In this document: positions 45,867 to 56,473 of the stretch, piece by piece
Layout: every line of letters begins with the position of its first letter
Position numbering within the stretch: the first letter of the stretch is position 1
Source of the DNA: Okapia johnstoni
Taxonomy: Eukaryota > Chordata > Mammalia > Artiodactyla > Giraffidae
Length of the DNA stretch: 64,000 nucleotides
Reading direction: 5' to 3'
NCBI GenBank assembly: GCA_024291935.2
Contig: CM044307.1
Coordinates: 94,431,461 to 94,495,460, forward strand
Translations under genes and position numbers: made by a program
Notes under the pieces: generated by a model
What the model was told of the DNA's origin: nothing
Database searches by the model: none
Seen by the model: the letters and a program-made list of their open reading frames with translations, nothing else

Positions 45867-47547
45867 TTATACTATCACTTGGCAAAATCATGTGGTTTAC
45901 TTTCATTATCAAATTGCTCACTTGCATTAAGCATAAAGAAAACTGTGGTTTGTGATCTAAAATCTCTGTGGTTGATTTTGAAGGCATACAGTCTTGATCG
46001 TAAAATCTGTGTTTAAGGAGGGGGACTCTGTACTATAGAGCTGTCACTGCCTTTATGGCCTCTGAGTGTATTATAATGCTTGTTTAAATGGAATGTTTGG
46101 AGGCAACAAGAGATAACGTATTAGAAGTCATATAAATCAGCATGTAAGTATCAATTTCCAATGTGATTTTAGAGTATTGCTGTGAAATTCTATGCAATCT
46201 CTCAGAAAAGGTATCTGAAGTCAACACTCATATAATAAATAATTCAGGAATGCTAAAAATTATTATGCACTTAGACAAATAACCAGTAAAATTCCAGACA
46301 CCCTAGAAAGCAATAGTAATCAATGTCGCTTATGACATCATCTCCCTCACAGAGATATTCACTGCTTCAAGGTTCATTGAATAAACTCTTTGGGGTTTAG
46401 CTTCATTAACATAAACTGTCATAAGAATACTTATCTCAACCTAAATTGGAAAAATGGAAATGCTCAAATTAAACTCGTATTTAACATATGAAACTTCCAG
46501 ACAACACTCCCTTGACAGTGAATATAATTCAAATATATTATATTTTTTATGTTTAGTAGAGCTTTCAGCTAGCTGTCCCAAACACTTGAAAATGAATCAT
46601 TTATTTTTGCTCCTGAAATTTAAATGATGCAGTGAAGAGTAAATCTTATGCTTTTCTGAGTTTGTCAGTAAAATACAATCTCATTTATTGGTCAAGAGGC
46701 TCATGAGAATGCGCCTTCCAAGAAGCTTCATTTTACTGAGAAAGAAAAATAGGTTAGATAACATTATTTTTCAAACTTAATATTTATTTTTCACAAGGTA
46801 AATCATCCTTTAAAATACATCCCCTTATTTTAGAAAGGACAATTTTATTTCAACCCGGTGTGATTCTGACTGTGAGCTTATCCCTTGTCTACTATTTTGA
46901 CTCTGGGCACAAGTCATCTGTTGTTTAGGGTAGCACCATCTCTCAGAAGCATGAGGTCTGGACACTATGGAAGGCTTCTTAAATCTGCCATTCTTCCTTC
47001 ATACTTCTTCCTTATTTTTTGATTCACCTTGCATCATCTTCGTTGGCAGAGTCAATAGGAAATTCCTTTGATTCCAGGCACCAGTGTTAGTCACTAAAGG
47101 AATTATTTTCAAAGAGAAACTCCTTATCTCCATGGGGCTATAACAGATACCCTGAGCAAAATTTTTCTTAGATCAATAAACCTGTACATTCCATCATGTT
47201 TAGGTCCCTACACAGTTATAGTAGTCACAATTCTAGAAGAGTGAAAACCATGAGAAAAAATTTGAGACATATGTAGCTTGAGTAGTCCCTTTGCTGTTAT
47301 ACACACACACATGTTGTCTATGTATACTTGCCATGGTCCATACCTATATGCCTAGGGTATAAATTTCCTAATAATATAATGCTGTCATTCCAGTAAATAG
47401 TCCTCATGAGGCTATTTTTTTGTGATAGATGCAGTAAGAGATTATTTGTATCTGTTATACTGAAAAAACTCACTCCGTACAGTCTCATTTATAATTAATA
47501 GTTTATGATAATGATACACTTTATGATAATGATACTCTTACCAAAAA
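45867..47547. other. unassigned non-coding sequence
   Basis: A/T-rich, with no clear repeat and no frame of interest. Confidence 0.55.
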
Positions 47548-47660
47548 ACATGGCCACCCACTCCAATATTCTTGCCTGAGAAATCCCATGGACAGAGCAG
47601 CCTGATGGGCTGCAGTCCAAAGGGTTGCAAAGAGGTGGACACTGAGTCACTAAGCATGTG
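47548..47660 (+). mobile_element. Bov-A SINE, 5'-truncated
   Basis: From 'catggccacccactccaat' through 'cttgcctgagaaatcccatg' to 'gagtcactaagcatgtgat'. Confidence 0.9.
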
Positions 47661-48554
47661 ATGCTAACATTAAGGATTAGAGGGCAAGAAAATAACACTT
47701 TCATTTGATTTATTAAAGGATAACAATATTCTTGAGTCACAAGATATTAGGGCAATAAAACATCAACTCTAAAGGTCAAATTATTAGTACATGTCTAAAT
47801 TAGAAAAGAATAGTTAAGATGGATGTGAATGATGATTCTTTCATGCTTTTGTTATTGATGTAAAATGTTTGTTTTTGTTAAAATGCACCAATTTGATCAG
47901 GGTCATTAGTAGCTCTAAAAATGAAAATAAATTGATCTGTACGAGTGTTTTGGAATTTCATAGCCTTGAATTTCATAGAAGAAACCTTCTTTAGTCACTA
48001 CTTCCATACCATGACCTCTATAATGGACAAAGAAGTTATATCTCACAAAGACTATTCTTTAAAAATAAACATGTAGATTGAACCTTGACTAAAAAATGTG
48101 CTAATTGTTTTACCGTAGTGCAGCTATTAGTCAAAATTAAATATTTAGCAGCTCCATCTTTTTAAGTCTTTCTTAATGCTCCCATAGGGATATCAGTGAT
48201 GTCATGAATTGCTTTTGGTAAGGAAGGACCGCACTGAATCACCCAGGGTTCTATTATAGGACAGTGGGGTGTGTGGATGGTTAAGTTAAAACATTAACTC
48301 TCTCATAGAGGGAAGAGTGGGGAGGAAAGTGTATACCATCTTAAGGGAAATATTGTAACAAGTTTAAAAAGAGTTAGCTATCAAAGCATGAATACATTAA
48401 ACCCATTTCTATATGATTTCCTGAAATAAATGGCTTTTGTATAATAAAATAAAAACCTTCAATACCCATTTATAAATAGTAATTGTGACCAAATAAAACT
48501 CCAGTATAGATTAAACTTTGTGTGTCAGTTCCTGTCTTGGCAAGATATCAAACA
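47661..48554. other. unassigned non-coding sequence
   Basis: No coding signal or repeat recognised. Confidence 0.55.
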
Positions 48555-49316
48555 TTGCAGATGATGTGCTTTTATATGAAGCCCATTCCTGGAAAAAGAG
48601 CCTCTTGATGAATGAGAAAGAGGAGAGTGAAAAAGTTGGCTTAAAATTCAATATTCAGAAAACTAAGATCATGGCATCTGGTCCCATCATTTCATGGCAA
48701 ATAGATGGGGAAACAATGGAAACAGTGACAGACTTTATTTGGGGGGGGCTCCAAAATCATTGCAGATGGTGACTGCAGCCATGAAATTAAAAGACCACTT
48801 GTTCCTTGGAAGAAAAGTTATGACCAACCTAGACAGCATATTAAAAAGCAGAGACATTACTTTGCCAACAAAAGTCCGGCTAGTCAAGGCTATAATTTTT
48901 CCAGTGGTCATGTATGGATGTGAGAGTTGGACTATAAAGAAAGCTGAGCACCGAAGAATTGATGCTTTTGAACTGTGGTGTTAGAGGACTCGTGAGAGTT
49001 CCTTGGATTGCAAGGAGATCCAACCAGTTCATCCTAAAGGAAATATTCTTTGGAAGGACTGATGGTGAAGCTGAAACTCTAATATTTTGGCTACCTGATG
49101 AGAAGAACTGACTCATTTGAAAAGACCCTGATGCTGGGAAAAATTAAAGGCGGGAGGAGAAGGAGATGAGAGAGGATGAGATGGTTGGATGGTATCGCCG
49201 GCTCAATGGACATGAGTTTGAGCAAGCTCTGGGAGTTGGTGATGGACAGGGAGGCCTGGCGTTCTGTAGTCCATGCGGTTGCAAAGAGTCAGACACGACT
49301 GAGGGACTGAACTGAA
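48555..49316 (+). mobile_element. BovB LINE 3' fragment, sense
   Basis: It begins close to the motif C region ('gcagatgatgtgcttttat', diverged) and continues through 'gttggcttaaaattcaatattc' and 'tatggatgtgagagttgg' to the tail 'gagggactgaactgaa'. A run of G at 48743-48749 and other changes shift the frame, leaving 84- and 96-codon pieces. Confidence 0.95.
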
Positions 49317-50324
49317 AAAACTGTATTATAATTTTTACTTTTTTTTTAAAGAACTGGGCAAAAATATAAAGTTCATATAGATGTTATAATACGTAGAGTC
49401 ACTTAAAATAGCTGATTAGAAAATTCTTTTCTAATGCAGAGCTAAGATTTACAAGGGCTTATAACTATTCTGTTTTGAGAAAAATGTTGTTTGAGCTTTC
49501 CTTGCCATTCAAAAACGAAGAAAAAATATTTCATTTTTCTGCCAAATGACAAAATTGGGAATACGCTACTTTACCTCTCTGAGAAATGAAAATATTCTCA
49601 TGTGGTATATGCTTCTTTTAGAGATGCATCAAACCACGACACACAATTTGAAAGCACTTCTTAATGTACTACAGTGACAGTTTTAATTCATTTTCATTGG
49701 TTAGACAGAGTACTATAATGATGTAAAGTTAAAAACAATCAGTCCGTGTAGGTTATTTTCTTCATGTGCATTTTCCCAGGGAAAGATTTAGTAAACTGGC
49801 TACTTCATTTGTGTTATTTGCTTGCATCATGTTGTCTTCTAGTTTGCCTCTTTAAAATTGGTAATTGATGAACAAAGAACAAGCTCAGTCACAACTGCAA
49901 CAGATGTAAGCTTGATGAATTCACATCACAGTTGTGAGTGAGAAAGCTTAAAGCCCTTTCACCCCTCTTACAGACCCTTGAGAATAAAGTGATTGTTCCT
50001 AGAGTTTGGGAGAGTATTGATTGAAAGCTCTGTATTATCTCCCCAGGTGCACTGAGAATGAAAAGACAAAGAGAATGAGCTTAGGCTTTATTTATTTGCT
50101 TTGCAAAGTGCCTCAAACAAAAGGACTAGGGGAGGAGCTATTGTTTCCTTCATTTAGGTTGATAGAAATTTTTAACTTACTATTTTAATTTTTAGATTGT
50201 CAGGAAATGAGGATTTTGAATTGATCTCTATAAAGGTAAAATGAAGGTTTTTTTTTTTTTTTTTTCTTATAGGTATTAAAACAACTTGCTATTTCTTCAA
50301 GTACATATAATATGGTCATCCTGG
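49317..50324. other. unassigned non-coding sequence
   Basis: A/T-rich, with T tracts near 49340 and 50250-50267. No repeat I recognise. Confidence 0.55.
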
Positions 50325-50515
50325 GCTTCCCTGTTGGCTCAGCTAGCAAAGAATCTGCCTGCAATGCACGAGATCTGGGTTCCGGAAGATCCCTTGGAAA
50401 AGGGAATGTCTACCCACTCCAGTATTCTTGCCTGGAGAATTCCATGGACAGAGGAGCCTGGCAGGCTACATAAAGTCCACGGAGTCACAAACAGTCAGAA
50501 CAGGACTGAGGGACT
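50325..50515 (+). mobile_element. Bov-tA SINE
   Basis: 'gggcttccctgttggctcag', 'aaagaatctgcctgcaatgc', 'cttgcctggagaattccatg' and 'gaacaggactgagggac', with an ACT-repeat tail (50517-50530). Confidence 0.95.
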
Positions 50516-50529
50516 AACACTACTACTAC

Positions 50530-51039
50530 TGTTGTAGCCACGTGTTCCAGGAAACAAACTCACTCAGAAGGACAATGCAGATAGTGGAATGCAGTTTATT
50601 ACACCGGCGGGCCCAAAGCAGAGTCTCCTCTTAGCCAAGGACCCCAACCGACGTTGTGAAAACCTTATATACCTTAAGTGTACTGCTCAAGCCCACATCC
50701 CCAAATTCCTTAAACGTAGCTTGGAAAGTGTTAAAGGGAGATACAGTCAGGTTACAGCCATGATTCATAATCAGAAGGGTCAGCTGGTTATACACTGTAG
50801 CCAACACCAATGGTTGCCATAAAGATTACAAAGGTGATTGACTACATAGGGGATTATTACATTCTTTTTGGCAGTGGGAAATCTTGGTATGGAGCTGGTG
50901 TTTATCAGTCCAGGAGGCCACTTTGGCCGTAGGTGTGGTCACCAGGCACATCTCACTGATAGTGCAAGATGGAGTTTCCTTCTTTTTCAAGATGGAGTCA
51001 GCTCGGCCTGTTCCTTTCCCCCCTCACTACTACATACCA
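50530..51039 (-). mobile_element. solo LTR of an endogenous retrovirus, antisense, within an ACT-rich tract
   Basis: The plus strand reads TGTTGTAGCC at 50530 and ends TACATACCA at 51039, so the minus strand has the usual TG...CA ends. On the minus strand a TATA box (complement at 50663-50670) is followed by AATAAA (complement TTTATT at 50595-50600), which sets the orientation. ACTAC occurs on both sides (50525-50529 and 51040-51044), but the surrounding ACT repeat makes the duplication ambiguous. No viral genes adjoin it. The 77- and 105-codon plus-strand frames here are shadows. Confidence 0.8.
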
Positions 51040-51046
51040 ACTACTA

Positions 51047-51270
51047 CTACTGACTCATTTGAAAAGACCCTGATGCTGGGAAAGATTGAAGGCAGGAGGA
51101 GAAAGGGACGACAGAGGATGAATTGGTTGACTGGCGTCGTCGACTCAATGGACATGAATTTGAGTAAACTCTGGGAGTTGGTGACGGACAGGGAGGCCTA
51201 GCGTGCTGAGGTCCATGGGGTTGCAAAGAGTTGGACATGAGTGAGTGACTGAACTGAAATGAACTGAACT
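51047..51270 (+). mobile_element. BovB LINE 3' end fragment, sense
   Basis: 'tgactcatttgaaaagacc' near 51051, 'gatgctgggaaagattgaag' near 51070, 'ctgggagttggtgacggac' near 51170, and the tail 'gactgaactgaaatgaactg'. It is 5'-truncated to about 220 bp. ACTACTA on both sides may be its own target duplication. Confidence 0.9.
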
Positions 51271-51853
51271 ACTAATATGGTTATATATGTCTGATTAAAA
51301 AGAAATTCTCCCTTACACCAAACAGAAGAATTGACTCATTTAATGCATTCCTTTGATGCTGCAAAAATGCTGTCTCATAGATTGTTTAGAGTGAAAAGCC
51401 AGTGAACAGCTATGGTTTTAAAGATGTCTCAAATATTGAGACTCCAAAGTCTTTCTTATATGTGTTGTTATTATATATTTTTAAATAACTTTGTATTTTT
51501 AACTAAATTTTAATAAATGGACTCAATAATTTTCTTTGATGAACTTCAGGTGAAGAAATTCAAATAAACATTCTTTGATATGGCTACTAAGCACCTAATA
51601 CAGCAAATTGATAAAAATAGCACCAGTGAGAAGTGGCAAAAATAAAGGGGACTCCAATAGTATGATACTATTAAAATAATAGAATTTTCTAAGCATCAAA
51701 TCAGACATATAATTAAACTATTTTAAATTTGTTCTCACTTAAGAACACCTTAAAATCTTTGATAAAAGCAGATGAATCTCTTTGCTATATATACCACTGT
51801 AGATAAAACATTGCTCCTACAGTATAGACATTCACTATGTAATGCAAATACTA
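51271..51853. other. unassigned A/T-rich sequence
   Basis: No repeat or coding signal recognised. Confidence 0.55.
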
Positions 51854-52063
51854 TGGCTTCCCAGGTGGCTCAGTGGTCAGGAATCCACCTGCCAAGCAGG
51901 AGACTCAGGTTCGATCCCTGGGTCAGGAAGATCCCCTGGAGAAGGAAATGGCAACCCACTCCAGTATCCTTGCTTGGGAAATCCCATGGACAGAGGAGCC
52001 TGGCAGGCTACAGTCCATGGGTCACAAAGAGTCTGACACAATTTAGCGACTAAACAACAATCA
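51854..52063 (+). mobile_element. Bov-tA SINE, close to full length
   Basis: 'ggcttcccaggtggctcag', a well-preserved B-box 'ggttcgatccctgg', 'ggagaaggaaatggcaaccc', 'cttgcttgggaaatcccatg' and 'acacaatttagcgactaaac'. It is among the best-preserved copies here. Confidence 0.95.
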
Positions 52064-53290
52064 ATAATTAGATTCCACACTTTAGCCTCTTTGCATGAGA
52101 AAAGAGATCAGAGCACTTGCCAATTTAATACTATTTTTGGTGAAAATGGGAATGCTTGATGTCTCAAACTTAATCCTTAATTGGAAACATAATCTAATAT
52201 CCACAGAATGTGAATAAAATCTTCAAAATTGGGCTCAAGTGGCCAACAAATATTTGTTGAATTCTTTGCCAAACTACTATGACACAAGCCTCAGTACCAA
52301 TCCCTTTAGCTTCTTTATGGAAAGAGTGACTGGTTTTTAGGTGTAGGATGCACACACGGGGTTTACTTCCAATCTGTGAATTTCCAAAGCCATAGAAGCA
52401 GAAAAAAATCAGGGAGGCATATCTTGTGGATTTCCCTCCTTGACACATAATTTGTAGGTCTTGATGTGGCTGTGTTGATAAAATACTAGGTGTGTAATGG
52501 GTGAAAATGAATGCTTGGCCTTCAAAAAAGCTTAGATTAGCTATATTTTCACAAATCAATGATTTTTTCTCATTGAAAGATAATACATTTTGGTAATGCT
52601 GGAGAAGCTAGATGCTAGAGAGGTCACTGCAGGGGGTGAAGGAAAGCTATAGCAGCTGTCAGAACTGCAATTATTCCTAAGTGACCTTGGTTTGATAGAA
52701 GAAGTAACAGTCTTGCTGGGCTCAAATTGCTTCTCTATTTGACTATGCTTATCAGTAATTAGAAGGAAGTGTTGGAGGAAACCAAGGACTGGGGAGACAG
52801 TTCTCTGGTGCTGTCTTTCTAGGACAATAAAACATCCAAGCCAAAAATCATCGGGCAGTTTTTCCTATGAGGTGCCAAATAAGCTATTGCAAGGTTATTC
52901 ATAGCCAACACTTGGTTGTTCATGAATGTTTAATGTGAATCTATGCAAATCTACAAGTCAATTTGAGAAGTAATCATTTAATCAAAAGTAGGTATCTTAC
53001 CTAAAAATCTGAAATATTGCTAGTAAGTTAGTAACTAAACACTTCTGGGAAATAATTTCTTTTATTGTTTGTGTGTATTGATAAGAAAAATGTAGATATA
53101 GCTCAAATCTTCTCACTTGTAGTTAGCTTTTTAAAAAATCACATAACGAACTTTCAATTAATTATGAATAGAAAGCAGGGGAAAGGTTTGCTCAGTCCCT
53201 GGACAACCATAGCCTTGTTTCAGGACTGTTATGAAGATATTTCTTTTCTTCTTTTTTAAAAAAACTAAGTCATTTTTCATGCTAAAAATG
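52064..53290. other. unassigned non-coding sequence
   Basis: A 121-codon minus-strand frame (52194-52559) has no family features I recognise and no exon context. No repeat assigned. Confidence 0.5.
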
Positions 53291-53889
53291 CTCTCCTTCC
53301 TACTTCTATATACCCTATTTTCTCACTAGCTTTATTCCACTGTATCTGTTCTTTAAACCCATTGTGACTCACAGAGCATCATCTCTCAACTTTTCTCTAT
53401 TGTCATCCACATCTCTTATTAGTCCTTCTTCTCCAATTTAATCACTCAAGTATATTCCATCACAACAACTACTACTTTTTTTGTAATATTCTAAACATTA
53501 CTGCCCCTAATGTGCACTTCCATCCAGTCAACACTGCAGAACAATAACTCAGATGGGTCCAACCACCTCTTCACCATATTTAGGATAGCGAGTATTTGCT
53601 GATAGAGAAAAGTTTGTGATTATATAGAGAGCTGCTGTTATAATTATATGCTCTCTAATTTTGATCAGTTTCTCAACTACATAGAGAAATTCACATTCCC
53701 ATTACTAGTAGCTTTTTTTTTTTCAAGATTCTTTTTCAAATCTAAATTTTTATACTACTTATCTCTCCAACTTTCTCAGTATTCTTTTCAGATGTCCTCA
53801 CCTGTACATCTTAAACAAAAGAAGATCTTCAGGTTCCTATGGCATCTTAGAGCAAAGCAGCATTAATAGAATCCTTTCCTCTCCTTATA

Positions 53890-54205
53890 AAAATTTATTT
53901 ATTCATTTATTTTAGTTTTTATTGGAGTATAATTAATTTACAAAGGGTATCAATGAACTTATCTCAAAACAGAAATAGAGTCACAGGTGTAAAAAGCAAA
54001 CTTATGATTACCAGTGGGGAAGTGGGAGGAAGAATACACGGGAGATTAGGATTGACATATACACATTAGTATATATAAAAGAGATAACTAATAAGGACCC
54101 ACTGTATAGTGCAGGGAACTCTACTTAATACTCTGTAATAGCCTATATGGGAAAAGATATATATAGCTGATCCACTTTGCTGTACACCTGAAACTAACAT
54201 CCTTT
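53890..54205 (+). mobile_element. L1 3' UTR with its terminal part inverted
   Basis: From 53945 to 54205 the sense L1 3' UTR is clear ('caaacttatgattaccagtgg', 'cactgtatagtgcaggg', 'tttgctgtacacctgaaac'). It stops before the usual last 30 bases. Those last bases are found in complement just upstream at about 53910-53945 ('ttattggagtataattaat'), preceded by a T-rich stretch. So the 3' terminus appears in inverted orientation at the 5' side. Confidence 0.65.
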
Positions 54206-54229
54206 CTTTTCTAATAGAAGAGGTATCTC

Positions 54230-55740
54230 ATCTTTTGTAATTCCATCATTAGTGCTAAGACATCTTCAAATAAACAGTAAGTGATACCATGGCTGATAGC
54301 CATGACAGATTTACAGTCCTCAACAACCTTCAGGGCCCATCAGTTGATTTCCTTCTCCTCTTCAAAGAAAAATGTTTGAAAGGGATGTGAATATTCTTTT
54401 TCCCTATTTCTTCACCATCCATTCAAATATGTTAAACTACTGTGAAATGGCTTCCCACCACCTGTATTTCACTGGAATTGCTCTTTACAAGGTTACCAGT
54501 GGACTACTAATTCATACCTTGAAATGATCCTTTGAATTTTCTTTCTCAAGCTCTCTTCACCATTTGGCTCTTCCCCACTTCATGTATTGCTTTCCTGGGA
54601 TTCAGTTGTGCCCCTTTCTACTATCTTCTTCCTACTTTCTGTTTAGTTCTTTATATATATATATATATTCTTCTTTCTTAAGTATTGGTTCCTACAGGAT
54701 TATACTTTAGATCCTCTTCTTATCTTACTCTATGACTCTCTCTGGGTGATTTCATCTATTCCTAGGGCTTCAATTATTTTTTCTTTCTAGCAATTCTCTG
54801 TATCAGTTAGGAATGCATCCGCTTACAAACATTTTGGGTGTATAGTGGCTTTAGTAACAGGAGTATATTGTTTTGATGTTGTGTTATTATTATTATTATA
54901 TAATACAAAGTGAAAGAGGGAGCCAGAACAAGGTTGATGCACTTTCTCAATGTTTCTTTTTCTTTTTTGTGTGTGTTTTATCCTTAAATCCACATTTCAG
55001 TGTGCAAGCTTTGGGCATTATAACGGAAGGAAGGAAGGGAAGATTTGAATTTTGCTTCTGCTTCACTGGCCATGAGTGTGCTCTGTCATATCTTTTTTAA
55101 AGGCCAAAGAATCAAGTTTCAGCTTGAACAGATTCTGCACTAGAGGCAGAAATGGAGAAATAAGGTTCAATATTCTATTTGATTCAATGCTAATTTACAA
55201 TGTCTTCTACTCTTCTAGATGTGTCTCTTGACCTATCTCATTCACTCGACATCTCTTTCTCTATAGATAAGTAGATAGATAGAAATCTTTTAGCGTATGT
55301 TTTATATATATACACATACTGTAGACTATACACTCATACGTACACACAAACACCCATGTTCACGATCACACAGCGTATTACCTGGGTATCTTCATTTGCC
55401 TGTCATTAATGCACCTTATATGCATCATGTCCCATAAGAACTGACTTCTAGTCTTCAATCCCAAAATTTTCCTCTTGTGTTACATTTCTCAGTGAATGAC
55501 ACCCCCATTTGCAGCTCAGCTTTGGCACTCTGGCTGATGCTTCTCTGCTCTCTAAGCCAGACCTTGAGTCCTGCGAAGGCTACTCTTACCAAATCTGTCC
55601 AGTGTTCTCTGCTCTGTTAATGTTAGTCTGGACACCATCCTGTTGGCCACAAAAGTCCTCTTCTTCCAGTACTTTTCCTCCTTTAAAGTATTATCTACAT
55701 CATGACTGTAGTGATTTTTTTATAGTAAAAATCTGATTGT
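54230..55740 (+). mobile_element. L2 LINE ORF2 remnant
   Basis: Decayed L2 coding sequence in order: 'ctttacaaggttaccagtgg' near 54483, 'gatcctcttcttatcttac' near 54711, 'gggtgatttcatctattcc' near 54744 (the region just before the RT active site), and 'atgactgtagtgatttttt' near 55702. It is interrupted by unrelated A/T-rich and microsatellite sequence (TA run 54654-54669). No open frame. Confidence 0.55.
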
Positions 55741-56319
55741 GGATAAGTGTGTGTATATCTGTCTGCCTGTCTTTTTGTCTGTGTGTCTTTCCAGCAATAG
55801 AGCCCATTTTCCTTGCCACTGAAAGGGTAAGTGTTTTTCTCTATAAATCTAATTCAGTGCAAGTGGATTCTAAGGCCTACACTTGCAGCAGGTGGGGAAA
55901 ATGACCAGGGAGTGAAAAGGTGATAAGAAGCAGCTCCATTTTTTGGGTTTAGGTCTTCACTGCTTTTCATAGGGAACCCTACTGTGCACAACATTATACT
56001 ATTCCATAAGTTAATCAGAGGCCATATTTAATTTTCATTGACTTATTTTGTCCTTAGCTAACTAAAACTCAGAGAGATGAGAGATTAGAACCCCAAACTC
56101 TCCAAATTTTCTAATCTGAATTCAGTTCTTAGGGATCTTTACATCTTAGAATTGTGGTAGAGATAATTACCAGCTCCTTTCAATATTTTTCTTGTTCTGT
56201 TTTCTGTGTTCCCTACCCAAGAAATATCAGATTTAGCAAGCAAAATTATTTTATCTGACACTGTAAACCACATCTAATTGCCCAACATCCTAAGGCACAA
56301 ACTGAAGGTGACTATTAGC
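55741..56319. other. unassigned non-coding sequence
   Basis: A TGTC-rich patch near 55760-55790; otherwise nothing recognised. Confidence 0.5.
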
Positions 56320-56473
56320 CTTTTTTCAGTACTTCACTTTTCCTCCTTTATTTTAACTATTCCTCCTGTAGTTGAAACCATCATACTTTCTCAAATATCT
56401 TCAGTTCTCACTTTCCTGCTACCTGAATCATCATCCAAAAACATAATCTCTTACCATGCTTATTGTTCTTTCC
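56320..56473 (+). mobile_element. L2 LINE remnant, left part
   Basis: Weak L2 phrases ('ttgaaaccatcatactttctc', 'ctgaatcatcatccaaaaac'). The right part appears to continue at 60326 on the other side of the L1. Confidence 0.4.

Noticed and set aside
51854..52063. tRNA gene-like head of a Bov-tA SINE
   Set aside because: The B-box-like GGTTCGATCC is well kept, but the sequence cannot fold into a full cloverleaf and is part of a SINE.
52194..52559. 121-codon minus-strand frame
   Set aside because: No recognisable domain, signal or exon borders. A frame of this length can occur by chance in 64 kb, so I do not call it a gene.
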